This document shows positions 16,701 through 27,515 of a stretch of DNA of 64,000 nt, in pieces. The stretch comes from Fermentimonas sp. (lineage in GTDB: Bacteria; Bacteroidota; Bacteroidia; Bacteroidales; Dysgonomonadaceae): the NCBI GenBank assembly GCA_015478775.1, contig JADMKP010000007.1, forward strand, positions 310,001 through 374,000, written 5' to 3'. Numbering within the stretch: the stretch's first letter is position 1; each line of letters opens with the position of its first letter. The translations under genes and the position numbers were made by a program. The notes beneath the pieces were generated by a model. That model saw nothing but the letters and a program-made list of their open reading frames with translations. It was not told where the DNA came from and made no database searches.

Positions 16701-19613
16701 GTTCTCATTATTCAACTCAATCCATCTTCGTTCTAAAAGATTGTTTTCCTGCCAAAGTTCGTATAAAACATTAACTCTTTCTGAAGCCCCCAATATTACT
16801 TCAGCGGCTTTATCTTTTGAGTAAGAATTGCTTTTTATGATAAACCAGTCGTTGGTCTTAATTGGAGGACGTTTATCTCCATAAGAGAAAACTACAAAGT
16901 CGTTTTGCGCTTCTATTGCGTTGCCTCTGTCATCCTCTGAGGTCAGTTTTAATCGATACTTACCCGACTCAAGTTTTGCAACTACCCTTTTAATTTCATC
17001 CTGATTACCAGTTTTAAACTCACCCTGAGACACTTGATTATTTATTGAATCATTCTCATGTAAGGAATAGATAGTATATATGCCACTTGCATCAATATTA
17101 GCACCATCGAGATTTTGAGCGCTTATTATTATTTCATCATCACTATTTTTCTCAAATAACGAAGGCATTTGAATAAGAAGAATCATTGAGATATCGCCAA
17201 CTGTGACAGAGTAATTGGCCACTTGAGTTTCACCATTTATATCTGTAACAACTGCCTCAACATTAAATGACAAAACAGATCTGAGAGAAGTCTGATTATC
17301 GGACTTCTCGGGAGTGAAAGTTATATTGAAATTTCCATCTTCGTCTGTTGTTGCACTGCCTTGGGTATAATGCTCTGCAGAGCCACCCCATCGCCACCAC
17401 CATGCTTGCTGACGAGTGATTGTCCATTCAACCAATGCATTCTGCAACTTAATACCAGAGAAGCTTTCGGCTTTGCCTATTAAAGTAATTTCTTCTCCGA
17501 ACTTATAAGTCTTATCAATCTTTTCGAATGTAACTTCAAATGTGGGTCGCTTATACTCCTCTACTTGAAAGTTTGCACTACCATTTTTCGTTTCTATAGT
17601 AAAAGAACCGGGCAGTGTTCCCTGTGGTATAACAAATTCACCAGATACAGACCCGTATTCATTTGTAGTTAAAGTTTGCTTTGAAATTTCACGAGAATTG
17701 GCATCTCTAAGAATAAACTCAACACTTTTTTGTGTTTGCAGTAGATGCTCATTATTATTTGATTGAGTTGATATTGCTTTAAAAAAGACAGTTTGACCAG
17801 GGCGGTACAGACTACGATCGGTAAATATGTGTGTCGACTCTCTATCTACATCCTGATTATTGGACATGTTGTAATATGCATAGGGCAATCTGCTTAACAT
17901 TAAACTATTATCATTACCCGATTCAACATTGTAGAAAACATCGTTATTGGGTATATTCTTGTGATATACTGCTAATCCGCTGGTATTGGTTGTTAAAGTC
18001 TCTACCAAAGTTAACTTTGTATCGCGCCAGTTGCCGGGTAGCTTATAGATATTAACTTTAGCATTTCTCACCGGCTTACCCGTAACTCTATCTACCACAA
18101 ATAGATCGTATTTATCCTTAGATGATAATCGAGAGAATGCAGCCAGATCAGAAACTGTAAAGAAGTAATTGGCGTTTATGCCATATGACTCTAATTTAGG
18201 TGTTGAATCAAATTCAAGCATATATATGCCCGGCACGTCTACACCAATGGTGAATGTTGTATCATTGAATAAATACTCTTCGGATTTAGGTATCGGAATA
18301 TTTATATCTTTAATGAATATTCTTTTATTATTAATCTCATAACTCGATCTCATTTGTGCCATTTGAACAACAATAGGAGAATTTATTCTATATAATTTGG
18401 CATTTAGAGATTTTATATTTCTGAAAGAGATGGTGAGCACCTTATCTGCTTTAATTGGGAAAGTTTTATTTCCTGTAATATTAAATTGAGGTTGCGTCAT
18501 TGATGAAACCCTATTTTCCAAAATAGAGATTCTACTATATTCTGGAAATTTACGTATACTATTTACCAGTAACTCATACAGCTCTTTTGTTTTAGTGGCT
18601 TTAAGAAGGCTGTCGCTTTCTTCTATGCTGTATATTTCATTTTGATATATGTTTGCAAGCTTGTCAATTACCTCAACACTTAATGAATCTTCCTCCCATT
18701 TTTGAAGCAATTTTGTGAGTTGAGATTTAGTGTTTTCTGAATTACTATTATTTAATACAGAAAGCTTCTCCAAAAGATTTAATTCTGTTAAAAGAACTGC
18801 CCCTTTATTTCCTCTATCTAACAAAGAAGAAAGTAAATTGCGGTAGGTTTCATAAACCCACAAATTGTAGTCTGAAGGTATTATATTGAAATCGATTTTA
18901 ACAAACTCTTCGGCAGACGCAAAGAGTGATTTTTGAGGAATCCCTTTTCGTGCAAGCGTTTTGCTTAGATCTTCATCAGATTCTAAAGATGCAAATACTT
19001 CTATAGCTCTGAGTGAAAGAAAATCAAACATAGTGGGATAATACTTGCGTGAATCTTTGCCAAGTTCAATAACTGCAGCGTAATCTTCTACTTTTGTATT
19101 AATCAATAGATTCTCGTTGGATAAAGAGGCGCTGAGATGCTCAACAACCTTATTATAGAATGTATTTTTGGTCCACTCCTTCATATCTGAAGGAACAAAA
19201 TCGCCAAGCTCTGTACGCTGGTTGATAGTCCATTGCTCTTTTTGATAATATTGAAGATACAGTTCTCCCAACATTGAGTGTATTACCGACTTCTCGATTT
19301 CATCACTGCTTTTTTCAAGCATCTGATTTAGGTTTAGGAAGATAGTTGTATCATTTTGATTATCAATGGATATCTGATACTTACCTTGATGTATTAATGC
19401 CTTGATTATCTGAGGGCTATTTTTTTCATTTATAGCTTTTAAAAGAATTGCATCTACAACTTTCGAAGCAGATTGTGGCAACGATTTCTTCTCAAATTCT
19501 GCTACTTCCAACCACTCTTGGGTATAACTTACATCTTTCATAATTGGTCTGTTTTGCGCCGTTACACCTAAAACAGTAGTTAATATTAATAGTACAAGGA
19601 TTACTTTTTTCAT
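13734..19613 (-). CDS. Alpha-2-macroglobulin family protein (MG2-type), large secreted/periplasmic
   Basis: About 1960 aa; signal peptide MKKVILVLLILTTVLGVTAQ (start 19613 preferred). THIFTDRSLYRPGQTVFFKAI (MG2 signature), FYPQLRTNDKGETQIVFDVPENNTRWRFRVLAH, bacterial A2M C-terminal layout. Confidence 0.92.
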   Translation of the reverse strand: MKKVILVLLILTTVLGVTAQNRPIMKDVSYTQEWLEVAEFEKKSLPQSASKVVDAILLKAINEKNSPQIIKALIHQGKYQISIDNQNDTTIFLNLNQMLEKSSDEIEKSVIHSMLGELYLQYYQKEQWTINQRTELGDFVPSDMKEWTKNTFYNKVVEHLSASLSNENLLINTKVEDYAAVIELGKDSRKYYPTMFDFLSLRAIEVFASLESDEDLSKTLARKGIPQKSLFASAEEFVKIDFNIIPSDYNLWVYETYRNLLSSLLDRGNKGAVLLTELNLLEKLSVLNNSNSENTKSQLTKLLQKWEEDSLSVEVIDKLANIYQNEIYSIEESDSLLKATKTKELYELLVNSIRKFPEYSRISILENRVSSMTQPQFNITGNKTFPIKADKVLTISFRNIKSLNAKLYRINSPIVVQMAQMRSSYEINNKRIFIKDINIPIPKSEEYLFNDTTFTIGVDVPGIYMLEFDSTPKLESYGINANYFFTVSDLAAFSRLSSKDKYDLFVVDRVTGKPVRNAKVNIYKLPGNWRDTKLTLVETLTTNTSGLAVYHKNIPNNDVFYNVESGNDNSLMLSRLPYAYYNMSNNQDVDRESTHIFTDRSLYRPGQTVFFKAISTQSNNNEHLLQTQKSVEFILRDANSREISKQTLTTNEYGSVSGEFVIPQGTLPGSFTIETKNGSANFQVEEYKRPTFEVTFEKIDKTYKFGEEITLIGKAESFSGIKLQNALVEWTITRQQAWWWRWGGSAEHYTQGSATTDEDGNFNITFTPEKSDNQTSLRSVLSFNVEAVVTDINGETQVANYSVTVGDISMILLIQMPSLFEKNSDDEIIISAQNLDGANIDASGIYTIYSLHENDSINNQVSQGEFKTGNQDEIKRVVAKLESGKYRLKLTSEDDRGNAIEAQNDFVVFSYGDKRPPIKTNDWFIIKSNSYSKDKAAEVILGASERVNVLYELWQENNLLERRWIELNNENKLFSFPYKEEYKNGVSLMLTYIKDQKFYSHKAELRPKKEQDEIKVKLDVFRDKIIPGGKEEWRISITDTLGNPRAAEVLASMYDFSLDNIYPSHPWNLSLYNFDRYISMRMLTIDLSFNKENANAYYPISFKEVTSFEYDRFNWFGFSFYSGQGIMIRGTRSLDASADNIVVGYAQLNKAEVATESSMAPPPAPSNAKLDNQVDSQAGSQTQAPQIRRNFNETAFFYPQLRTNDKGETQIVFDVPENNTRWRFRVLAHDKKLNYATAEAFTVSQKKLMITPNMPRFLRQGDRVSISTKISNLSDSVQQGKVRMEFFNPVTDEIIDNILLDNIEQSFTLNPAASTDANWMFDVPDNIDVIGIRIIAQSNLFSDGEQHALAILPNRMLVTESMRMDLNGDETKTFNFDKLNSNSLTQENYRLTLEFTSNPAWYAVQALTVLGEPTSDNAVSWFAAFYANSIGAHIGKAYPRVSALIDSWKKQGGNEETLLSNLEKNEELKNILLQETPWVLDAKNETEQKEKLSLLFDLNRNRNITQTALLRLQDLQTTEGGWSWFKGFRPSISITQYILYGFNQLTGLNIDIDSDQVNSMKLNAIKYIDAEAIRRFESLKKYNKDWKNIKSISTTDLEYLFVRSSYNQHQMDKEVSELYNFYLSVVEKNWTSYGLYERSLIARLMNKKNNTRVLQDIIKSYREHSVVSDEMGMYWPNNRANVFMSQSSISVHTFIMDAFKIGGATNDEIDNLKKWLLKQKQTQLWESTHATADAVYALLSSGSDWFSVDGTTKVTLGNKLVEPKSSELGTGYFKEAWSRTEISPDMANVSVTHKGNSPSWGALYLQYFEDMDKIQKSDGSLDIEKMMFVEVTTPEGQRLMSISEERSLKVGDKVTVRLTVRSDRDMEFIHLKDLRASSFEPVNQVSGLKWQNGLMYYQTSTDASTNFYFDNLPKGTYVLEYSVYVTRKGNYSSGIATILSMYAPEFTSHTEGNRVEVTD

Positions 19614-19670
19614 ATTGATATTTTTCAATTATATACTTCATATAGACAAATGAATGGTAAATGTATAGTT

Positions 19671-22649
19671 TTATGGTTTTAACACCACTCCCATTCTTTT
19701 TTTGCCGTTTATTTTTATGATAATCGGACTTTCAAATTTAACGTGACGCACAAACTCGGTTTCATATTCTGCCGGCTGTTCATTTAAATAGCTCTCATTG
19801 AATAGACCTTCATTATGCATAAAAGGATTAATCGTGAAGTAACCAACACCGAAAGAAGTAAGATTTTGGAAAAAGTGTGTTCCTTGACTGGGCTCTATAC
19901 GATAGCTCTCGATACCCGACTCTACAATTACTCGTGCTTGTGAGATATGAGGCCATTTTACTGGAATTCCTAACCATGGGTCTGAAGAGCCCCACCTGCC
20001 CGGACCGACAAGCACATAGTTGTTTCCATTTTGTATGAATTTTGTGTTAAGTGCTTCAATCTCTCTTGCTATAAGTGGATTTTTTGATGCATTAAAACTA
20101 CTGCTTTTAACATATACTATATCACAGACATCATCTGATATTCCATTGCCAAGAGCATTTTTTGAAAATAAAATTGCGGTATCCAATTCTACTTCCTCAA
20201 GATTTTCGTGCATGACTTCTCTGTTGTCAACAATTGGTCTTATTTGTAGAACATAAAATGTGGCATTTTTTTGATCCTGTATATCTACTGCAAATTCTAT
20301 CTCTACCGGTCTCCCCATCTCCTTTTGCCCTGCTTTTAGTAATTTGACAAAAGTTTCTGCTAACGGAAAAGTATCGTGTTGTAATATATTTGCAAATGAT
20401 ATAATCTTTCTGCCTCCTTCGTAATAACCATCGCGAATAATCTGATCTTGAGGATCGTAAGTGGAGGCAACATATTTTAATGGGCTTGTATTATCGGCCA
20501 TCTTGAGACGTGATTTTACTAGATTGAAACTGTCATCAACAGTAAAATCTTTTGACACCGAATCGAGGTCTAAGGCATAAAACTGTGTTTGTGTCTCTTT
20601 TAATGCCAGATCGAGTGAACTTAATTGCAGAATGTTGGACGTATGCATAGGCGAAAAACGTAGTCCAGTATTACCATCTACAATATACTTGCCCAAACCG
20701 AATGCCATATTTATGATACCATCTTCAGATTTTTCGTTTCCAATTGGATAATAATTGATAGAACGGGCTACACCAGAAATAGCAGGGTAATATAGATTAT
20801 CATATTTTGAACCAACCACCTCTTGTAACACAATTGCCATTTTTTCCTGATCGATAAGGTTTTGAGTGGCCGACATATACGCTTTGCTATCTTTATAGAA
20901 GACAGATGCATAAACAGCTTTAACTGCATCGCTTAAAAGACGCACCATTACATATTTATCATTTACGTATGGTATCATGTATGTTGAGTAAATACCGGCA
21001 AATGGCTGATACTGTGAATCTTCGAGCAAGCTGGATGATCGAATGGCGATTGGTGATTCTATTGCTTCAAAAAACACTAAAAAATCACTTACAAGCCTCT
21101 TTGGTAATTTAGCGGCAAGAAACTGTTTGAGTATTTGTTCATCTGGGCTATCGGCAAGCGCCGATTCGTAAAGCTGGTTTGCCTCCATAAACTCATCAAA
21201 AATATCTGTACAGAGCACAACAGTTTTTGGTGTAGTTACAGGAAGATTAGTATGATTATTAAGTTCGAGATGAGTTTTTACCATATAACCAATAAAAGCT
21301 AGCCCTCTTCCTTTACCTCCGAGTGAGCCTTCGCCAATTCTTGCGAAATTTGAATATTGATCGAATCTGTCTTTCTCAAAAACTGCTACAACACCAGTGT
21401 TTTTCATCCTACGGTATTGTACGATAGTTGCATATATTAATTCACGTGCATCGTTCATATTGGCATACTCAGAAACATCAATTTTTTTGAGCATCTCGGC
21501 AACGGGAAACATGGCACGTGAATAGAAAAAGCGTGAGAAATGATTGTGTGAAAGGTGGTAGTAAAGAGAATCATCGGGTATATTTCTAATATTCATTTGA
21601 AGCTCCTTAAGATTTCTGATACGGAAAATCTCTTTACCTGTACCCGGATCGGAAATAATGAAATCCCCAAATCCAAGGTTCTCTTTAATAGCCTTGTAAA
21701 GATCTTGTGGAAATGTTTTTGAGTTTTTATCTATGAAAAGATCTTGTGTGTTCTCAATATATTTACGGTTGTCAGATTCTGAAGAAGTATATATAAAAGG
21801 TATGTCAGGGTCTATTGATCTTATCCATTCGCCTAATTTCATTCCTGCCAATTTATCTTTCACTCCATCGCGATTAAAACTCATATCGCTTATTACTCCA
21901 AGCATATTATCTCCATACTTTTTGTAGTATGATACTGCCTCTTCATAATTTCGGGCAAGTAAAATTTTAGGACGACCCCTCATTCTGAGCATTTGGAGGT
22001 GATCGTTTAGAGCCTCTTTTGAAAAGTCTTTTGATTCAGAAAGCACAAATTTATAAAGCAGTGATAGTGCCGAAGAATAAAAACGAACTGAATCTTCTAC
22101 AAGCATAATAGTTTGAACACCAACTGTGCTAACGTCATGCTCCACATTTATGCTATCTTCTATAAGTTTAATTATTGCTAAGAGCAAATCGGTATCTCCC
22201 AACCAGCTAAATACATAGTCGATACCACTTAAATCTTCTCTGCTGAGCGACTTTGTAACTGCTTTTGAGAAAGGTGTTAAAAGAACAACAGGTATTCGTG
22301 GATATAGCTCTTTCAATTGCTTTGCAAGCATAAAAGTATCGCTGCTATCCATATTTGGCATACAAATAATTAACTCATAATTGCTGTATTTTAATTCGGC
22401 CAGCGCTTCTTTGTTACTGCTTACTTGGGTAAAGCGAGGTGGATATCGGAGGTTAAGAGAGGTATATTCATTGAATATTTGTTCATCTACTCGCCCATCA
22501 TCTTCGAGTATGAACATATCGTATCTTGAAGCCACCATAAGTATATTATAAATACGCTTATTCATCAAATTCACGAAAGGGGTATCTCTAAATCTTAGCT
22601 GGCTTATATCGTGGGCTCTAATTACCGAGTTGGAAGTTTTCAGTTTCAT
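19671..22649 (-). CDS. PEP/pyruvate-binding (PPDK_N-type ATP-grasp) protein with N-terminal receiver-like domains
   Basis: ARIGEGSLGGKGRGLAFIGYMV, PIAIRSSSLLEDSQYQPFAGIYSTYM, IEFAVDIQDQKNATFYVLQIRPI; N-terminal TIMLVEDS...GVISDMSFNRDG receiver-like stretch. Confidence 0.88.
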   Translation of the reverse strand: MKLKTSNSVIRAHDISQLRFRDTPFVNLMNKRIYNILMVASRYDMFILEDDGRVDEQIFNEYTSLNLRYPPRFTQVSSNKEALAELKYSNYELIICMPNMDSSDTFMLAKQLKELYPRIPVVLLTPFSKAVTKSLSREDLSGIDYVFSWLGDTDLLLAIIKLIEDSINVEHDVSTVGVQTIMLVEDSVRFYSSALSLLYKFVLSESKDFSKEALNDHLQMLRMRGRPKILLARNYEEAVSYYKKYGDNMLGVISDMSFNRDGVKDKLAGMKLGEWIRSIDPDIPFIYTSSESDNRKYIENTQDLFIDKNSKTFPQDLYKAIKENLGFGDFIISDPGTGKEIFRIRNLKELQMNIRNIPDDSLYYHLSHNHFSRFFYSRAMFPVAEMLKKIDVSEYANMNDARELIYATIVQYRRMKNTGVVAVFEKDRFDQYSNFARIGEGSLGGKGRGLAFIGYMVKTHLELNNHTNLPVTTPKTVVLCTDIFDEFMEANQLYESALADSPDEQILKQFLAAKLPKRLVSDFLVFFEAIESPIAIRSSSLLEDSQYQPFAGIYSTYMIPYVNDKYVMVRLLSDAVKAVYASVFYKDSKAYMSATQNLIDQEKMAIVLQEVVGSKYDNLYYPAISGVARSINYYPIGNEKSEDGIINMAFGLGKYIVDGNTGLRFSPMHTSNILQLSSLDLALKETQTQFYALDLDSVSKDFTVDDSFNLVKSRLKMADNTSPLKYVASTYDPQDQIIRDGYYEGGRKIISFANILQHDTFPLAETFVKLLKAGQKEMGRPVEIEFAVDIQDQKNATFYVLQIRPIVDNREVMHENLEEVELDTAILFSKNALGNGISDDVCDIVYVKSSSFNASKNPLIAREIEALNTKFIQNGNNYVLVGPGRWGSSDPWLGIPVKWPHISQARVIVESGIESYRIEPSQGTHFFQNLTSFGVGYFTINPFMHNEGLFNESYLNEQPAEYETEFVRHVKFESPIIIKINGKKRMGVVLKP

Positions 22650-22850
22650 ATACTCAACACTTTTATATTAATTATCAAATATATATCAAATAATGTAATC
22701 TGTATTATTTTGCATCCAAAGTTACAATGTAATGGTTTAAAATGGTGGATTAATGTTTGTTTATTGATTTATAAATAGTATAATTATAACTAATAGGATT
22801 TCCATGAATCATTTTTTTTATCTATTTTTGGTTTAATAATAAAACCACTT

Positions 22851-23831
22851 TTGAAAATGAAGAAATCTCTTTTTATCTCAATATTTATATTTTTTGCCAT
22901 CCTTGCTACTGCATTTGTTCTGCTTACTGCAGGCAAAGAGCTTGAGAAGATGGAATCTGAAAAGCCACATGTACTTTCGATGACTGCTTCGGTGGAAATT
23001 CCCGAGAAAATGAATTTCGCCGGTGAAGAAATTATATTCGACAGATATGACAAGCGTGAGAGAATGGATAGGGAGTTAAATAGCTTTACCTACTTTCATT
23101 CTACTACACTGTTGCTCTTCAAACGTGCCAATCGTCTTTTCCCTATAATTGAACCTATACTTAAAAGAGAAGGAGTGCCCGATGATTTGAAGTATTTGGC
23201 AGTTATTGAGAGTAGCCTCGACTGGAGAGCAGTTTCTCCTGCTAATGCTGTAGGATTGTGGCAGTTTTTACAAACAACCGGCAGAGAGCATGGTCTGGAA
23301 GTGAGAACTGATGTGGATGAGCGTTATCATGTAGAAAAATCGACAGTTGCTGCTACTAAATATTTAATGGATGCATATCGCAGATATGGGTCATGGAGTG
23401 CCGCAACAATGGCATACAATGGGGGTCAGGGTAGAATAACCAATTCATTGAGCAATCAGCGTGCTGAAGAAGCACTTGACTTGTGGCTTGTTGAGGAAAC
23501 CTCGAGATATTACTACAGGATGATGGCTATTAAACAGATATTTGAGCATCCCAGACAGTATGGGTTTGTAATTAAACCTGAGCATCTTTATAAACCAATG
23601 GATTTTAAGAGGGTTACAATTACAAATTCAATCCCCGATTTAGTTGCATTTGCAAGGGATAATAACATTACGTATGCACAACTAAAAGATTTCAACTCAT
23701 GGCTAAGAAGCGATAAGCTGAATAATGCTTCTGGTAAATCTTACACATTACTAATACCAACCAAAGACGATCTCTACTACAAAAGTGGAGATAGACCAAA
23801 GGTTCACAATCCTGTATGGGTTAGTGAATAA
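22851..23831 (+). CDS. Lytic transglycosylase (SLT/MltD-like) domain protein
   Basis: VIESSLDWRAVSPANAVGLWQFLQTTGREHGL...AATKYLMDAYRRYGSWSAATMAYNGG; N-terminal hydrophobic segment. Confidence 0.92.
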   Translation: MKMKKSLFISIFIFFAILATAFVLLTAGKELEKMESEKPHVLSMTASVEIPEKMNFAGEEIIFDRYDKRERMDRELNSFTYFHSTTLLLFKRANRLFPIIEPILKREGVPDDLKYLAVIESSLDWRAVSPANAVGLWQFLQTTGREHGLEVRTDVDERYHVEKSTVAATKYLMDAYRRYGSWSAATMAYNGGQGRITNSLSNQRAEEALDLWLVEETSRYYYRMMAIKQIFEHPRQYGFVIKPEHLYKPMDFKRVTITNSIPDLVAFARDNNITYAQLKDFNSWLRSDKLNNASGKSYTLLIPTKDDLYYKSGDRPKVHNPVWVSE

Positions 23832-23863
23832 ACTTTTAAGGTTATCAATCGTTAATACATATT

Positions 23864-26686
23864 ATGAATTCTGAAACAGAACAGATACATGTGTATGGTG
23901 CCCGTGTACACAATTTAAAAAATATTGATGTTACAATTCCACGCGACTCGCTTACCGTAATTACCGGTTTGAGTGGAAGTGGAAAATCATCTCTTGCATT
24001 TGACACCATTTTTGCTGAGGGACAGCGACGTTATATTGAAACATTTTCGGCATATGCTCGTGGATTCCTTGGGAAGATGGAACGCCCGGATGTGGATAAA
24101 ATAACCGGACTTAGCCCTGTAATCTCAATAGAACAGAAAACTACTAACAAGAATCCCCGCTCAACAGTTGGAACTTCAACTGAGGTTTATGATTTCCTGC
24201 GACTACTTTTTGCGCGTGCAGGTGAGGCATACTCGTACCTTACCGGTGAAAAGATGGTTAAGTATACAGATGAGCAGATTCTTGAACTAATTCTTGAGAA
24301 ATATATTGGAAAGAAAATATATATTCTTGCACCTGCAGTAAGAAATAGAAAAGGTCATTACAAAGAACTTTTTGAGCAGATTCGCAAAAAAGGGTACTTA
24401 AATGTTAGGGTGGATGGTGAAGTAAAAGAGATTTTGCCCGGAATGAAAGTGGACAGATACAAGAATCACAGTATTGAAATATTGATTGACAAATTAGTTG
24501 TATCTAATAAATTTGCTGATAAGCTTAAGGCTAGTGTTAGAACTGCAATGAAGCAGGGGTCGGGACTTATTATGATTCAGGATGTTGAGGCCGGTGAAGT
24601 AAGGCATTATAGCAGAAGTTTAATGTGCCCATCAACTGGTCTTTCTTATAGTGAACCTGCTCCACACAACTTTTCATTCAACTCTCCACAAGGTGCTTGT
24701 CCCAAATGCAAAGGTATTGGAACAGTAGATCAGGTAGATGCGGAAAAGATTATTCCAAATCCTGAGCTAAGCATTGCTGCAGGAGGAATTATACCGCTTG
24801 GTAAGGAGAAAAGCAATATGCTTTTTTGGCAAATTACAGCCATCTGTGAGAAGTATGGCGTAACTCTTAAAACTCCAATCAACATGATTCCTGAAGAGGC
24901 TATGGAAGAGATTCTATACGGCACTAACGAACGATTGAAGATAAAAAATGAGTCTTTGGGCAACTCAAACTATATGGTTAGCTACGAAGGGGTGGCAAAA
25001 TATATTGAGATGCAGCAGGAAGAGGATGCTTCGGCAACAGCACAGAAATGGGCGGGACAATTTATCACAACTTCTATTTGCCCCGAATGTAGTGGTCAAC
25101 GGTTAAATAAAGAGGCACTTCATTTTAAGATAAACGATAAAAACATTTCTCAGCTTGCAGATATGGATATCCAGTCGTTATACGATTGGTTTGCAGATTC
25201 TGACACTGAAGTTTCTGAAAGACAGCGCTTAATAGCTGTTGAAATAAAAAAAGAGATAATGACCCGACTACAATTTCTGCTTGATGTGGGTCTGGATTAT
25301 CTATCGCTCTCTAGAGCTTCTGCATCTCTTTCGGGTGGTGAAAGTCAAAGAATTAGACTTGCCACTCAAATTGGCTCGCAGCTTGTAAATGTTTTATATA
25401 TTTTGGATGAACCAAGCATTGGGCTTCACCAGAGAGACAATCACCGACTTATCAATTCACTCAAAAAATTGCGTGATTCGGGCAATTCTGTAGTTGTGGT
25501 AGAGCATGATAAAGATATGATGCTTGCATCAGACTATATAGTAGACATGGGCCCTTTTGCCGGTATAAAAGGAGGTGACGTTGTATTTGAAGGTATCCCA
25601 TCTGAGATGCTTAAAAAGAACACCTTAACCTCTAACTACCTCAACGGAAAGCTGGAAATTGCTATCCCCGAAAAAAGGAGAAAAGGGAACGGAAACTATT
25701 TGATTATAGAAGGTGCATCAGGCAACAACTTGAAAAATGTAACTGCTAAATTCCCTCTTGGAACACTAATAAGTGTGACAGGAGTTTCTGGTAGTGGAAA
25801 ATCAACTCTTATAAATGAAACACTACAACCAATTCTTAGTCAAAAGTTTTATCGCTCACTAAAAGATCCTCTTGAATTTAAATCTGTAAAGGGTATAGAG
25901 CATTTGGATAAAGTTGTTAGTGTAGATCAATCTCCTATTGGCAGAACTCCTCGTTCTAACCCGGCTACATATACCGGTGTTTTTTCTGATATAAGAAACC
26001 TGTTTGTAAATATGCCTGAAGCAAAAATAAGAGGATACAAACCGGGCAGATTTTCATTTAATGTAAAAGGTGGAAGGTGTGAGAAATGTAAAGGAAACGG
26101 CTATAAAACTATAGAAATGAATTTCCTGCCAGATGTGATGGTTCCATGTGAAGAGTGTAGAGGAAAGAGGTACAACCGCGAAACATTGGAAGTACGTTAT
26201 AAAGGAAACTCGATTGCTGATGTTCTTGATTTAACCATTAATGCAGCAGTTGATTTTTTTGAGAATATACCTAATATATTGCATAAGATTAAGGTTCTGC
26301 AAGAGGTGGGACTTGGATACATAAAACTTGGACAATCGTCAACAACTCTTTCGGGTGGTGAGAGCCAGCGTGTGAAGCTTGCAACTGAACTTGCTAGAAT
26401 TGATACTGGTAGCACTCTTTATATTTTGGATGAACCCACAACAGGTTTGCATTTTGAAGATATCAGAGTTTTACTAACAGTATTAAATAAGCTTGTGGAT
26501 AAAGGCAATACTGTAATTGTAATTGAGCATAATCTTGATATAATAAAATGTGCAGATTATATTATTGACCTGGGTCCTGAAGGTGGTGAAAGAGGTGGAA
26601 CAATACTTGCTACAGGTACACCCGAAGTGATTGTCAAAAGTAAAGAAAGCTTTACCGCCAAGTTTCTTTTAGAAGAATTGAAGTAA
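23864..26686 (+). CDS. uvrA: Excinuclease ABC subunit A
   Basis: [28 protein letters not shown]; zinc-finger CPKCKGIG and [10 protein letters not shown]; two LSGGESQR signatures. Confidence 0.98.
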   Translation: MNSETEQIHVYGARVHNLKNIDVTIPRDSLTVITGLSGSGKSSLAFDTIFAEGQRRYIETFSAYARGFLGKMERPDVDKITGLSPVISIEQKTTNKNPRSTVGTSTEVYDFLRLLFARAGEAYSYLTGEKMVKYTDEQILELILEKYIGKKIYILAPAVRNRKGHYKELFEQIRKKGYLNVRVDGEVKEILPGMKVDRYKNHSIEILIDKLVVSNKFADKLKASVRTAMKQGSGLIMIQDVEAGEVRHYSRSLMCPSTGLSYSEPAPHNFSFNSPQGACPKCKGIGTVDQVDAEKIIPNPELSIAAGGIIPLGKEKSNMLFWQITAICEKYGVTLKTPINMIPEEAMEEILYGTNERLKIKNESLGNSNYMVSYEGVAKYIEMQQEEDASATAQKWAGQFITTSICPECSGQRLNKEALHFKINDKNISQLADMDIQSLYDWFADSDTEVSERQRLIAVEIKKEIMTRLQFLLDVGLDYLSLSRASASLSGGESQRIRLATQIGSQLVNVLYILDEPSIGLHQRDNHRLINSLKKLRDSGNSVVVVEHDKDMMLASDYIVDMGPFAGIKGGDVVFEGIPSEMLKKNTLTSNYLNGKLEIAIPEKRRKGNGNYLIIEGASGNNLKNVTAKFPLGTLISVTGVSGSGKSTLINETLQPILSQKFYRSLKDPLEFKSVKGIEHLDKVVSVDQSPIGRTPRSNPATYTGVFSDIRNLFVNMPEAKIRGYKPGRFSFNVKGGRCEKCKGNGYKTIEMNFLPDVMVPCEECRGKRYNRETLEVRYKGNSIADVLDLTINAAVDFFENIPNILHKIKVLQEVGLGYIKLGQSSTTLSGGESQRVKLATELARIDTGSTLYILDEPTTGLHFEDIRVLLTVLNKLVDKGNTVIVIEHNLDIIKCADYIIDLGPEGGERGGTILATGTPEVIVKSKESFTAKFLLEELK

Positions 26687-26819
26687 TTATATTTAGTAAA
26701 ATCACTTTCATAATGAGTTTAACGTTAAAATACAAATTTGTTTGAACTTTTTAAACAGACCCATTGTTTACTAATTGAAATAAGCATAATATATATATTA
26801 TTATAGTTTTTAAGAAGAT

Positions 26820-27320
26820 ATGGCAAATATAACATTTAAAGGTAACCCTGTAAATACAGTTGGTGAACTTCCTGCAATAGGCACAGAAGCACCAGATTTT
26901 AGTTTAGTAAACGGTCAGCTTTCTGAAGTAAAGTTATCAGATTTTAAAGGAAAAAATGTAGTTCTTAACATTTTCCCAAGTCTTGATACTGGTACTTGTG
27001 CAGCATCGGTTCGCCGATTCAACAAAGAAGCTACTGCACTAGATAATACAGTGGTACTTGGTATATCTGCCGACCTCCCTTTTGCGGCTAACAGATTCTG
27101 CTCTGCAGAAGGTATAGAAAATGTAGAGACGCTTTCTACTTTCCGTGATACGGCTTTTGCCAATGAATATGGCTTGTTAATGGCAGACGGACCTCTTAAG
27201 GGTCTTTTGGCTAGAACAGTTGTAGTAATTAATCCGGAAGGGAAAGTTGTTTATACAGAGCTGGTTCCTGAGATTGCACATGAACCAGATTATAATTCTG
27301 CAATCAACTCGATAGTGTAG
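26820..27320 (+). CDS. tpx: Thiol peroxidase
   Basis: FPSLDTGTCAASVRRFN (peroxidatic Cys) and NRFCSAEGIENV (resolving Cys). Confidence 0.95.
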   Translation: MANITFKGNPVNTVGELPAIGTEAPDFSLVNGQLSEVKLSDFKGKNVVLNIFPSLDTGTCAASVRRFNKEATALDNTVVLGISADLPFAANRFCSAEGIENVETLSTFRDTAFANEYGLLMADGPLKGLLARTVVVINPEGKVVYTELVPEIAHEPDYNSAINSIV

Positions 27321-27349
27321 TTTGTTTCATGAAGATTGTGTTAACAAGG

Positions 27350-27377
27350 AAGGTCTGCGAAGTGATTCGCGGACCTT
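27350..27377 (+). terminator. Terminator hairpin after tpx
   Basis: AAGGTCTGCGAA-GTGA-TTCGCGGACCTT, 12-bp stem with one G-U; short T-run. Confidence 0.7.
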
Positions 27378-27515
27378 TCGCAATATATAGAATATCAATA
27401 TTATAGATAATTGTATACATTCAATTAAAATATAACTTTAGAGCTAATACTTTCAATCTAAGTTTCTTTTTCTTAAATTTGTACTTTAAATTTCAGAAAT
27501 AGCTTCACCCTACTT

